From Mikania micrantha (taxonomy: Eukaryota > Streptophyta > Magnoliopsida > Asterales > Asteraceae), in assembly GCA_009363875.1 (NCBI GenBank), contig CM018693.1:107462362-107526361 (forward strand): DNA of 64,000 nt. The letters are read 5' to 3'. The position numbers and the translations under genes are program-made. Numbering within the stretch: position 1 is the first letter of the stretch; every line of letters starts with the position of its first letter. The notes under the pieces were generated by a model. The model was given only the letters and a program-made list of their open reading frames with translations, had not been told where the DNA came from and did no database searches. Of the stretch, positions 12,001 to 20,320 are shown one piece after another.

Positions 12001-14829
12001 TCATAGGAGATAAAATAAAATGTTAATCACATGGTTGGTTGGAGAAATCGCTAGTCGCTAGTCCGCCGGCGAAGTAGGGACTAGAGATTAATTGGGATTA
12101 ATCGGATTGGAATTTTTATATAGAATTTTTCAAAATTTTATATATATACATCATAGTTATTAAAAGCGAGCGCCTTGAGCGCCTAGGCTCCAATCTGAAG
12201 CCAGGCGGTAAAATCCCGCTTTTGATAATTGGAAAAGTCAGGCGCCACTTGGTAACTTGTTTTTTTTTTTTTATTTATGAAAAATATATAAATTAATTAT
12301 AAGTTAACATAATTAGGAAAGTTAGGCGCCACTTTGGTTATGAAGAAATATTATCTATTATTTTATTAACTTTTTGTTTTGAGGGATTTTTTCATTTGGG
12401 ATGATTTTGCTATTTGATATTTTGAACATTGTGTTTGGTTAGTGAGAACTTTTGGGATTTCTAGTCTTATTTTTTATTTTATAATTTATTTTAGATTTTT
12501 TTTGGAGGGCCAATTACATATTTCCCCTTACTAAAAACCTTTCATTACATATTTACCCAATTATAAAACTAAATTACATATTTCCCCTTTCTAAACCAAA
12601 TATATTACATATTTACCCATTTTATTAAAAAAACATTATGTATTTTCTATTTTACCCTTAATGAAGTAACTAAAAACAATTTACATATTTCTCTTACTAA
12701 GGGGCAATTTTGGAACATGGGGATATTTGTAGTTTTACTTTAACATTGGGGATATATGTAATTTGGATGTTTAATAAGGGGATATATGATATTATCCCTT
12801 TTTTTGGAAAGGTCGTTTTTTTTTCTCAGGCCCCCGCTTTTTTGGCGCTTAACGCCTAGGCCCTAGGCGGGGACCAATCGCCTTGAGGGCGCCTTACGCA
12901 TTAGATAACTATGATATACATACAAATACACATATCAATATAAATATAATACTTAAAAAAAAAATTCAAACATTAACATAAGCATCCTTGGGAGTTGCAA
13001 GCATCCTTGGGAGTTGCTTGAGACCGATCGTGCATAGCTGTTTTTTGACCGATCGATCGTGATTTTGAGAGTCGACTGAGACCGGGAAAAGAAAAACCAC
13101 AATTTCTTTGGGCTTGGACCAAAATTTTCTGCTTAGACATAAAATTATTGGCATGTTGACCGATTTTTGCCCTGTTAGACCGATTTTTTGCCCTGTTAGA
13201 CCGATTTTTGCCCTGTTAGACCGATTTTTTGCCCTTGGACCGATTAATCCGACTAGCCCCGAGTAGGCCCTGATTAGCCCCTACTAGGCCCGACTAGGTC
13301 CGATTTTGACCAACTTTGACCGCCTAGCGATTTTTCGATCGACTAGCCTAAATTTAATTGGCTAATGGCCACCTACCAATTAATCGGCTGATTAATCTTG
13401 ATTTTTACAACACTGGGTAATCACATTGATGGTTCTTGTGGTATGTCAATATTACACAAATGATCCTTCGAAAAATTTCATGGTTGGTCCAAAATATTTG
13501 CAAAATTATAGCACCGATGGTCCCTGAAGTAAAAAAAACACCCACCCACACAAAGCAGTTCTTCCCTTCCCTTCCCTAGTCCTCCCACCACACAAATCCA
13601 TCACCTTGAGGCAAGTGTTACGGCAACCAAACAAATCCATCCTTTCTTCTTCGTCAAGGCTTCTGGCCAACACCTCACTAACCTTCACCTCCATTGTCCC
13701 CCATCACTGTATTTAGATCTGCAAATCAAGATCCCATACCCTGCTGTCTACATTTGCTGAAATTCCCAACGCCACCACCTCATCCTATCGACTCCATATC
13801 AGAGTGATCGCTGTTGTAAATGTGTTCTCTACACTACTTAATTTCAGAGTTCTTTAGGATCTGGGTTTTATCTTACCACAGAGGTATTCAATTCTCCAAT
13901 TGATCAAAATTTGCAATCCATTGTTCTATCCAGTCATTCAAAAGCTAGGTCATCCGAATCAGAACTTCCACTTTATGTTGATCATTTTCTAATGGAACCC
14001 AAATAACCTTCAAAAGAAAAACTTGCGATGCCATTTGCGATTTCGCCATCCTACGAGCTTAGTTTTAAATTGCGTGCAAAGCACGTGATGTGGTGCTTGG
14101 AGTGCATCATAGCATCTGATGCTTTGTGTCTCCATATTGCGAGGATATTGCGCCAACTTTCGCAATATGCGTCCCTCGCGTGATTCACTGTGTTTTGAAA
14201 ACCAATCAACTTTGGAGTAAAATTGACAATCAAGGAAGAAAGGGAAGGTAGGGGGAGATGAGATAAAAGGTCAGGAATCAACTGTGATGAAGAAGGATGA
14301 GAAGACACGAAGAAGGCACAAGTGTTGAATTTTTTATAAAGAACGGTGGTGGTTATTTTATTTATAGATGATGGATGATGAGTGGTGGGTATTTTGGGTA
14401 TTGAAGATATTTGTATTTATTCTAATTATTTTAATTTTTAAATATAAGGGTATTTTAGCTATTTTAAAAAATATAACACTAATATATAATGGTCATTCAC
14501 TCCATGAATCACCGGTGTTAGATTTTTGTATAAAGTTCTAACCAACGATGTATTTTTTCGAAGTTAACGACCTTCCATGTAATATCGACAAACCACGCAC
14601 CATCCATGTAGTTAACTCAAAAATAAAAGTTTGTTATTTTAACAATTTGTTATATTGAATAAACAAAGAGAACATTGTTTGGATGGTCCATGGTGATAAT
14701 GTTATATTCTTATCTGTTTATTCAATAAAAACATACACTTGTAAGTAAATTTTTTACCTGTTGAAATTTGTAATTATGATACTTTTAGTATTTTAAATGC
14801 TTAAATATGATATTATGAAACCTAGAAGA

Positions 14830-14867
<38 letters not shown>

Positions 14868-15483
14868 GGATGTTCAAATGAGAACTTTTTAAAGTTGAGA
14901 ACTAAAAGAACCAATTTTAACCACAAATTTAGAAGGGTATAAAAGTAACTTCCACTATTTTAAAAGGAAATTACTTTTATACCCCTTAAAATATGTGGTA
15001 CAAAATTAGTTCTTATGGTTCTTAATAGAATAAGTCCCTATATATATATATATATATATAGGGGAAGGTTCCCCTAAAAAGTGTATTTTGCCTAAGAAGT
15101 CTAAGAAGGATTTTTAAAAAATTGAAAACCGACTCAAACAAACTCCGAACTAACTCATTTTTGCGTCATTGGAACCGTCTTGTCGAACCTTAAACCCGGA
15201 ACGTTAAAACCCAAACCATAAACCATAATACTAAAACCTAAACTTTAAACTCAAACAATAAAGCCTAAAGATAAAACCTAAAAGTTAAAAATCAAGCCCT
15301 AAAACCTAAACTTTATAGATAAACTTTAAATCTAAAACCTAAAAGCTAATATTATAGAGTTCGACGATACGGTTCCAATGCCATCAAAATGAGCTCAATC
15401 GGAGTTCGTTTGGGTCGGTTTTAAATGTTTTAAAAATCCTTTTTAGCCTTCTTAGGCAAAATACACTTTTTATTTGATCCTAC

Positions 15484-15530
<47 letters not shown>

Positions 15531-17637
15531 ATTGGGATCAAATAATAACCCTCTCTTACGGCGATAACCCATTAACTTTGCCAAAACGAAGCCGAATCTT
15601 GAATTTTTTTTTTTGAACATCATTGTAACACAATTAGAACACTATGTTCTTTTTTGAGTTTGGGCTAATTCATCACCGTTTAAAAAATATCATCGTCGTA
15701 AGTTTTTTGCTACAGTACTGTAAGTTTTAAATATTTAAACACCTACAGTACTGTAAGAGCCCAAACGGTAATGAATTAGCCCAAACTCATAAAAGAACAT
15801 GGTGTTCAAATTGTGTTACAATGATGTTTAAAAAAAAAAAAATTCAAGATTCGGCTATTTTTTGGAAAAGATAATGGGTTATCGCCGTAAGAGAGGGTTA
15901 GTATTAGAACATTACCCTATATATATATATATATAGGATTTGGTTCAAATAAGAACACTGCTTAATTGCGGTAACCCATAACTTCGACAAAAAATGCTTG
16001 AATCTTTGGTTTTTTTTTTTCATGGTCTTTATTATACATATTTAGATGGGGTTTCTTTTTTGTGTTTTGGCTAATTCGCAAGGCAAATCGAATTTGCATC
16101 GGTGTAAAAGTTTAGCAATTTTCGCAACATTTAGAAAATTGCAAAACTTTTACACCGATGCAAATCCGATTTGCATTGCGAATTAGCCAAAAGACAAAAA
16201 AGAAACCCCCTCTAAATATGTATAATAAAGACCATGAAAAAAAAACAAAAGATTCGGGCATTTTTTGTCGAAGTTATTGGGTTACCACAATTAAGGTGGG
16301 TTAACAATGGAACCATCCCCTATATATATATGGGAAGGTTCTTTTAAAAAGTTTATTTTGCCTAAGAAGGCTAAAAAAGATTTCAAAAACTCGAAAAATG
16401 ACACAAACTTCGATTGAATATATTTTTACATCATTAGAACCGGCTTGTCGAACTTTAATACATAAACCTTAAATCATAAACAATAAACCCTAATACTAAA
16501 ATCAAAACTTAAAAAAAAATAATCCTAATCTTATAGATAAAAGCTAAAAACCAAACTCTAGAACCTAAACTCTAAAACTAGTTAAAGCTAAAACCTAAAA
16601 GCTAATGTTGTAGAATTCAATGAGACGGTTCCAATGCAATCAAAATGAGTTCAATCGGAGTTTGTTTGTGTTGGTTTCAGATGTTTTAAAAATCCTTTTT
16701 AGCCTTTTTAGGCAAAATAGACTTTTTATTTGTTCTTTCCTCTATATATGTATGCACACACACACATATATATATATTCAAATCTGAGAGCACTTTCAGA
16801 CATATTTATAGTAAGTTGGTGTTGTATGTATATAATAAATTGTCATGAAAACAAAAACTCCAAAGATTTGGGTTGATCTTGTCGGAGTTATTTGGGTTTC
16901 CGCAAACCCTACATACATACACACGCGCGCGCGCACACGTATATTGAAGTCTGACAGCAATTTTAGAAGGATTTATATTAAGTTGGTCTTTTTATTATTA
17001 TTGTTTTCAGGCACAACTGAGTGAATCCTCCTTAAACGTGTCAAAGCCTGAACAAAAACATTCGTCAAATTCTAATTCTAAACAAATAGAAACAAAATCT
17101 TGTTCAGTACCCAAATTTGTTGATATTACGCCAAAATCTATTCGACCACCAAAAGGCATAAACTTCTTTTCACAAGGTAAGTTATCACTCCCGTCTCCGA
17201 AGATAGATTGTGAGTCCAAGGAAATTACTAAAATGCCCCTGCAATTTCAAGATTCCAAAGAAAAGACAACAATGCCCTCACTGGTACAGGCTTCTGCAGA
17301 AATTTCCAAAACGCCCACGATACTCCCCCGTGGAATTAATTTTCTTTCATTTGGTAAAAAACCTGGCTTGGATTACTCAAGCAGTAGATATTCTTTCAGA
17401 ATTAGCAGCGGAGTTGTAAAGTCTCGGTCAAGTGATATCGTGGGTGAGGGGTTAAAGCCTGGTCCATCGGTTAAGGTGGTCAACGAAGCCAAGGTTGATT
17501 TTCCAACAGATAGATCAAATTCCTTAAAAACACCAATTCATTTGATGTCTTTCATGTCAAGTACATCACAGAAAGCGCTCCAGTCAACTTTAGCTTTTGC
17601 ATCCGAGTTAGACTCTGGTGTAAAATCAAAAGTTTGA
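1..17637 (+). CDS. CCCH zinc-finger protein, C3H65-like (3' part; five visible exons)
   Basis: Joined coding exons 1-39, 1028-1156, 1263-1313, 11711-11851 and 17011-17637 give one open frame of 277 residues, ending in TGA at 17635-17637. Each exon is a whole number of codons and each intron is GT-AG. Three CCCH fingers are seen: C-x7-C-x5-C-x3-H (exons 2-3), C-x7-C-x5-C-x3-H and C-x8-C-x5-C-x3-H (both in exon 4). A basic, lysine-rich stretch precedes them. The last exon is Ser/Lys/Pro-rich and holds two related motifs, PPKGINFFSQGK and LPRGINFLSFGK. From memory the finger block resembles Arabidopsis C3H65 (EMB1789) and its rice relative. CCCH fingers usually bind RNA. The 5' part lies before the window. 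Introns 3 and 4 are 10,397 and 5,159 bp and full of transposons. No stop or frameshift is seen, so the gene may be functional. Confidence 0.85.
40..1027 (+). other. Intron, 988 bp, no insertion recognised
   Basis: AT-rich sequence between the first two visible exons. I found no ORF, long repeat or transposon end in it. Confidence 0.6.
1028..1156 (+). CDS. CCCH gene exon: basic region and first half of finger 1
   Basis: An acceptor (TTTCAG, ending 1027) precedes 43 codons that end at the donor GAG|GTTATC. The exon encodes a basic helix-like stretch and the first two cysteines of finger 1. The finger is split by the short 106-bp intron 1157-1262. Confidence 0.8.
1263..1313 (+). CDS. CCCH gene exon: second half of finger 1
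   Basis: Seventeen codons lie between acceptor ACAG (ending 1262) and donor AAG|GTATGT. They supply the third Cys and the His of finger 1. The next exon is more than 10 kb downstream. Confidence 0.82.
1555..2140 (+). repeat. Dispersed SINE-like repeat, copy 1 (split by a hAT)
   Basis: The sequence flanking the hAT at 1634-2035 matches, in reverse complement and over about 170 bp, the stretch at about 18735-18905. Shared blocks include the CCAGTATATTCCCAC region, CACAAACCTTACCC and CCCGGCTCAAAGT. The GAGGCTGCTCCGAAG-type core is reminiscent of plant Au-type SINEs, but no RNA polymerase III boxes were firmly identified. Confidence 0.5.
1634..2035. mobile_element. hAT-like non-autonomous element a (TSD GGATAGAC)
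   Basis: The ends are CATAGTTG and CAACTATG, with further inverted GC-rich subterminal motifs (CGCCTAGGC type). A perfect 8-bp duplication GGATAGAC lies at 1626-1633 and 2036-2043. An 8-bp duplication with CA..G ends is typical of hAT. There is no transposase ORF. Confidence 0.8.
2454..2610 (-). repeat. LTR-like fragment related to 9526-9660
   Basis: It shares blocks with 9526-9660: a run around GAATTGATTCATTAC, the AGAAACCCTAGAAACC block and an AATAATAATA tail. With a tRNA-primer-like site beside the 9526 copy (reverse of TGGTATTAGC at about 9516-9525), the pair may be the LTRs of an old minus-strand element into which copia-1 and two hATs inserted. Confidence 0.35.
2853..3831 (+). repeat. 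copia-1 5' LTR, split by hAT b
   Basis: It begins TGTTAGACAATG and ends TTTATCA. A degenerate primer-binding site (TGATATCAC) follows at 3832. The LTR is interrupted at 2966-3792 by a hAT. Confidence 0.78.
2966..3792. mobile_element. hAT-like element b (TSD TTGTCAAG)
   Basis: The terminal inverted repeats are CAGTGTTGTAAAAATCG and its complement. A perfect 8-bp duplication lies at 2958-2965 and 3793-3800. Subterminal motifs of the CTAGTCG type are repeated, and a roughly 10-bp tandem array (TCAAAATCGG, six units) lies at about 3068-3128. An internal purine-rich stretch (3277-3474) is open but resembles no transposase. Confidence 0.88.
4924..5727. mobile_element. hAT-like element c (TSD CCTCAGGC)
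   Basis: The ends are CTGGGTTTTAAAAAGCG and the complement of CTTGGTTTTAAAAAGCG. A perfect 8-bp duplication lies at 4916-4923 and 5728-5735. It sits in the copia-1 gag remnant. Subterminal GCGCCTAGGC-like motifs recur, and there is no transposase ORF. Confidence 0.88.
6043..6773. mobile_element. hAT-like element d (TSD CTCATGGG)
   Basis: Terminal inverted repeats CTTGGTTTTAAAAAGCG are on both sides, close to those of element c. A perfect 8-bp duplication lies at 6035-6042 and 6774-6781. It sits in the pol remnant of copia-1. Confidence 0.9.
7543..7686 (+). repeat. copia-1 3' LTR
   Basis: This 144-bp copy of the 5' LTR is preceded by a short polypurine run (CAAGGGGA). Confidence 0.8.
7748..8578. 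mobile_element. hAT-like element e (TSD TAGAGGGC)
   Basis: The ends are CAAGGTTTTTAAAAA and the complement of CAGGGTTTAAAAAG. A perfect 8-bp duplication lies at 7740-7747 and 8579-8586. Subterminal motifs of the CGAGGC/GCCTCG type are repeated. No transposase. Confidence 0.88.
8850..9486. mobile_element. hAT-like element f (imperfect TSD)
   Basis: It belongs to the element b family: left end CATGGTTGTAATAATCG, CTAGTCG-type subterminal motifs, and right end matching CGATTTATACAACC. The duplication TGTGGCAT (8842-8849) against TGTGGTAG (9487-9494) has two mismatches, suggesting age. Confidence 0.75.
9526..9660 (-). repeat. LTR-like fragment beside a primer-site-like motif
   Basis: Matches 2454-2610 in the same orientation. 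On the minus strand it would end ...TTACA, directly followed by TGGTATTAGC, close to the tRNA-Met primer site. It could equally belong to the 3' end of the gypsy fragment next to it. Confidence 0.35.
9822..11399 (-). pseudogene. Truncated Ty3-gypsy pol: integrase with chromodomain-like tail
   Basis: An uninterrupted minus-strand frame runs from the break at about 11399 to a stop at 9822 (about 525 codons). In order it shows an H2C2 zinc-binding region (GHGGLPKTFQRI..CLVCQTQ), the integrase core with D (DFIVGLP), D (SDRDVIFLSNFW) and E (TDGQTEVVNR), a GPYRIL C-terminal region, and a degenerate chromodomain-like segment (LWADRPAEEATWE). This is the order of a chromovirus. Protease, reverse transcriptase and RNase H are missing, so it cannot act alone. 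The lack of any stop suggests a fairly recent insertion. A polypurine-like run lies just past the stop. Confidence 0.85.
11711..11851 (+). CDS. CCCH gene exon: fingers 2 and 3
   Basis: Forty-seven codons lie between acceptor TTTTACAG (ending 11710) and donor GAG|GTATTT. Both fingers are intact (C-x7-C-x5-C-x3-H and C-x8-C-x5-C-x3-H). Phase 0 at both ends matches the neighbouring exons. Confidence 0.85.
12030..13415. mobile_element. hAT-like element g with another hAT nested in it
   Basis: The right end CAACACTG and CTAGTCG subterminal motifs place it in the element b family; the left end CATGGTTGG is diverged. The 8-bp duplication GTTAATCA (12022-12029) against GGTAATCA (13416-13423) has one mismatch. 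A tandem array around GTTAGACCGATTTTTGCCCT, four units of about 20 bp, lies at about 13160-13240. Confidence 0.8.
12152..12913. mobile_element. hAT-like element h nested in element g (TSD ATATACAT)
   Basis: The ends are CATAGTTAT and ATAACTATG, with GGCGC and CCTAGGC subterminal motifs as in element a. A perfect 8-bp duplication lies at 12144-12151 and 12914-12921, inside element g. Confidence 0.87.
13428..14604. repeat. Long-TIR DNA element, superfamily unknown
   Basis: The left arm (about 13428-13530) and the reverse complement of the right arm (about 14500-14604) align over about 100 bp through blocks such as GATGGT, GGT.TGTC.ATATTAC and AACACCGGTGATTCATGG-like sequence. No clear duplication was found. 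The interior has no convincing ORF. Confidence 0.5.
14863..15040. mobile_element. TA-flanked foldback MITE M1
   Basis: Inverted ends of the TATAGGGGGATGTTC type face the ...GTCCCTATA end. The interior folds back on itself (GGGTATAAAAGTAA against its complement). It is bounded on both sides by (TA)n. Confidence 0.65.
15060..15488. mobile_element. TA-flanked MITE M2
   Basis: Inverted ends of about 55 bp share AAAAAGTGTATTTTGCCTAA and a following AAGGATTTTT block. (TA)n lies on both sides. It is related to M5 in the same orientation. Confidence 0.72.
15527..15920. mobile_element. TA-flanked palindromic MITE M3
   Basis: Nearly the whole element is one palindrome, with arms of roughly 170 bp or more (GGCGATAACCCATTA near one end, TAATGGGTTATCGCC near the other). 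Bounded by (TA)n. Confidence 0.78.
15934..16321. mobile_element. TA-flanked palindromic MITE M4
   Basis: It has long inverted arms (GGTAACCCATAACTTCGAC against GTCGAAGTTATTGGGTTACC). The terminal 50 bp resemble those of M3, so they are probably one family. Bounded by TA runs. Confidence 0.76.
16329..16743. mobile_element. TA-flanked MITE M5 (M2 family)
   Basis: Inverted ends around GTTTATTTTGCCTAAGAAGG match those of M2, and the interior has the same AACCTAAA-type repeats and CAATCGGAGTTTGTTTG block. Bounded by TATATATA. Confidence 0.72.
16774..17005 (+). repeat. Duplicated intron-end segment
   Basis: Two diverged direct copies, about 16778-16830 and 16942-16995, share TATATT.AA.TCTGA.AGCA, then AGTAAGTTGGT or ATTAAGTTGGT. 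Only the second copy leads to the acceptor used by the last exon. An alternating CACACA/CGCGCG purine-pyrimidine run lies at 16915-16940. Confidence 0.55.
17011..17637 (+). CDS. CCCH gene last exon, C-terminal low-complexity domain
   Basis: Acceptor GTTTTCAG (ending 17010) opens 208 codons and a TGA. The residues are mostly Ser, Lys and Pro. Two copies of a GINF-type motif, about 60 residues apart, look like a conserved short linear motif of this family. An AT-rich stretch with several AATAAA-like hexamers (about 17943-17967) is a possible polyadenylation region. Confidence 0.8.
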   Translation, partial: AQLSESSLNVSKPEQKHSSNSNSKQIETKSCSVPKFVDITPKSIRPPKGINFFSQGKLSLPSPKIDCESKEITKMPLQFQDSKEKTTMPSLVQASAEISKTPTILPRGINFLSFGKKPGLDYSSSRYSFRISSGVVKSRSSDIVGEGLKPGPSVKVVNEAKVDFPTDRSNSLKTPIHLMSFMSSTSQKALQSTLAFASELDSGVKSKV

Positions 17638-18734
17638 CCATGAAGAATTTAACTGGTGGCAAGTGTGAAATGGAATTAAAGATTGCTAAAAGCTTGATTC
17701 TTGGGCTTCAGATTTTGTGTAAATATACTTGACATCTGATTGATTTTGGTTATAATATACAACTGAATTGCAAGCAACAATGCCTATATTTTTAATTTTT
17801 TTACTTGCAGACAAAAAAATCACTCTTAGCTCTGAAGACTCTTGGGTTTTGTCATTTTTCTTGTGCAATATGCATTTTACGTTTTTACTTGGTCTCGTTG
17901 GTTAGCAAGGGTATTATTGGTGGGACCATGAGTTTTTCACTTATATAAAATAAAAAACAAATAAATTATTTTTCAAAAAATGATTTTGGGATTACTGCAG
18001 GAAATTAGTTAATCTGACTTAAAGATTCGGTGCACATTGTTTCAATCATAAGTTAATAACTAGTTATCAGTGTATCCCTATTCTTTTTTGTACAACTAAC
18101 CACTGCAGATTTTGTTGGATCCGTTCAGTTTTCAGAGTTTGCAGGCCTTCACATTTTGTATTGGGTACAAGTTATTAACCAGTTATCAGTGTTTCTTTTT
18201 ATATTCTTTGAGGCTAGTATTTATGCCGTTTTTTTGATCAGACAGTCTACAAAACCACCATATTTGTTCAAGAACCACCAGACTCTATATTTGTTTCTTG
18301 TGGATTATGTGACAGTATTTGTTTCTTGTGACAGCTTAGAGCTGGTTTGGTCTTAATGCTAACTGTGACCAAATTCAACCTTTTGAGTTAGTGATTCAAG
18401 CCTACTATCCTTTCATTCAAACAAACATGATTTGGTTATGAACCGATCCGGTTTGGTTCATATTTGATATCTAGACCTTAAAACACGTGTGAGAATTAAG
18501 ATTGTTAATTCTGTGTTTTTGTTTAAATTTTTTTGTTTTATGGTATTTATCATTGATAGATGTTTCAACTTTTACATTCTTATAGAGTTGTTTTTATTAT
18601 TAGTATAAAGTTTATGTTTGTGTGGGCCCATTTGCGGGTTACAAATATAATGTATATATGTGTGGGTTCTCAAGAGGCCAAAGTAAAATTGCATTAATTT
18701 TAACAATATTTTACATATTTTGTAAAAATAACGT
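17638..18734. other. Intergenic, nothing recognised
   Basis: AT-rich sequence downstream of the CCCH gene. It probably holds the 3' UTR and terminator region. I saw no ORF, transposon end or RNA gene. Confidence 0.5.
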
Positions 18735-18905
18735 TAAAAGTGACGATTAACTTCAAATAATACTTTGAGCCGAGGACTACTTCGGAGCAGTCTCTTTATC
18801 CCAACTGGGATATGGGTAAGGTTTGTGTTTATTCTTTCTCATCAGAATCTATTGAAAAGTGGGAATATACTGGTTAAGTTTGTCAAGGATTTAGACTGTT
18901 TTTGT
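18735..18905 (-). repeat. Dispersed SINE-like repeat, copy 2 (inverted)
   Basis: Reverse-complement counterpart of 1555-2140 without the hAT. It abuts the truncated 3' end of the minus-strand copia element. Confidence 0.5.
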
Positions 18906-19601
18906 AAACATCATATTTTCTTGCATTTCATGATATGAGATTAGATCCTAAAACAAATGGTAGCACCCCCCACCCCTCGACGAATCGACGGTCATCAGGG
19001 TAGTCAGCCCAATCAATATCATAGCAGGCTTTAAGAATAGTGTTCCAAGTAGCATAAGTAAAAGTCTGAATTGTGGAGACTGAATCATGTCTAATGAAGA
19101 GACCATAATGAGATGCATCTCTAAGGTGACGTAGAATTCGTTTGACAGTGGACCAATGATATTTTGTCGGAGCATGCATAAATTGACACACTTTTTCATT
19201 ACAAAGGTGATATCTGGTCGTGAGAGTGCACATATTAAAGAGCTACTACGACTTGACGATATTGAGTCGGATCTGTTAGAAGAGGGTGTCACCTAGAGCT
19301 AAGCTGCTCATAGGAGTAGAAACTAATTTGCATTCAGAGAGCCCAACTATGGTAAGCATATCATATATGTATTTACGTCGTGAGAGAACGATGTTTTTTC
19401 CATGTGATACAATTTCACTATCCAAAAAATAATGTAAATCACCCAAAACTTTAACATCAAAAGAAGCATTCAATTGAGAGATGACATTGTTAATGATTGT
19501 AGTATTATTGTCAGTGACAATAATGTCATCAACATAGACTAGAACATAAACAAGTGTACCTTTTGTCTTCATAGTAAACAATGAAGGATCAGTCTAAGAA
19601 C

Positions 19602-20052
19602 CAATGCTTTAAAAACCGGTTCGACCATATTAATACGGTACGAAATCCTTCAGTATTATGTAGGTTCCTTCGATCGATCGTGCCGGCGGTTTAATCCGGT
19701 TTTACCGGTATTTCCGGTTTCAAAAAAACATAAAATTTCGGCTTTTAAGCGATCGTGAACTTGATGCGTTTAACACGCCAATGTCATAATCCTATTATGC
19801 ACTTTTATTTAAAAAAATTATTAGAATTTGAGTACTTTTAGATTGTTTTGGATGAATTTGAATACGTTTTAAATTGTTTTTGGATGAATTTGTATACTTT
19901 TTGGAAACTTATTTGAGTATTAGTTGTATATTTATAGAATTCTATGTTAATTAGTGTGTCCGGTTGAACCATCAGGTACAACCCGGTTCAACCGGTTGAA
20001 CCATTTTTGAGCCAAATCCGATGCACCTAAAATACCGGTTTTTAAAACATTG
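19602..20052. mobile_element. hAT-like element i (TSD CTAAGAAC)
   Basis: The inverted ends are CAATGCTTTAAAAACCGGT and CAATGTTTTAAAAACCGGT. A perfect 8-bp duplication lies at 19594-19601 and 20053-20060. ACCGG and CCGGTT subterminal motifs recur. Confidence 0.88.
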
Positions 20053-20320
20053 CTAAGAACCCATGAAAACAATATGATATAGTGCAGTTGATAAATGCTG
20101 GAACCAGGCCTGTTGTATAAGGCCATACAAAGACTTATGAAGTAGACACACATAATCTAGATGAGTTTTGTCAATCAAACTAGGTGGTTTATGAGGTAAA
20201 AAATTTCTTTTATGTCACTATGAAGAAAGGCATTTTGAACATCTAATTGCCGAAGGGGCTACTAATTTGTAATAAGTGATAAAATTACTCTAATGGTGGA
20301 AGCCTTAGTAACATGACTAA

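Larger units (their letters stand above)
11852..17010 (+). other. Intron 4 (5.2 kb) filled with DNA transposons and MITEs
   Basis: The donor is GAG|GTATTT and the acceptor GTTTTCAG. It contains a hAT nested in a hAT (12030-13415), a long-TIR element (13428-14604) and a run of five foldback elements separated only by (TA)n (14863-16743). There is no coding content of its own. Confidence 0.75.

Noticed and set aside
14050..14215. Another hAT with ends near TTAGTTTTAAATTGCG
   Set aside because: Inverted similarity is weak and no 8-bp duplication could be found.
13506..14308. Minus-strand frames at 13506-13694 and 14051-14308 as genes
   Set aside because: Short, low-complexity, inside a long-TIR element, with no family resemblance.
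16915..16940. Z-DNA-like CACACACGCGCGCGCG run as a functional site
   Set aside because: A short microsatellite near the intron end. Nothing else supports a role.
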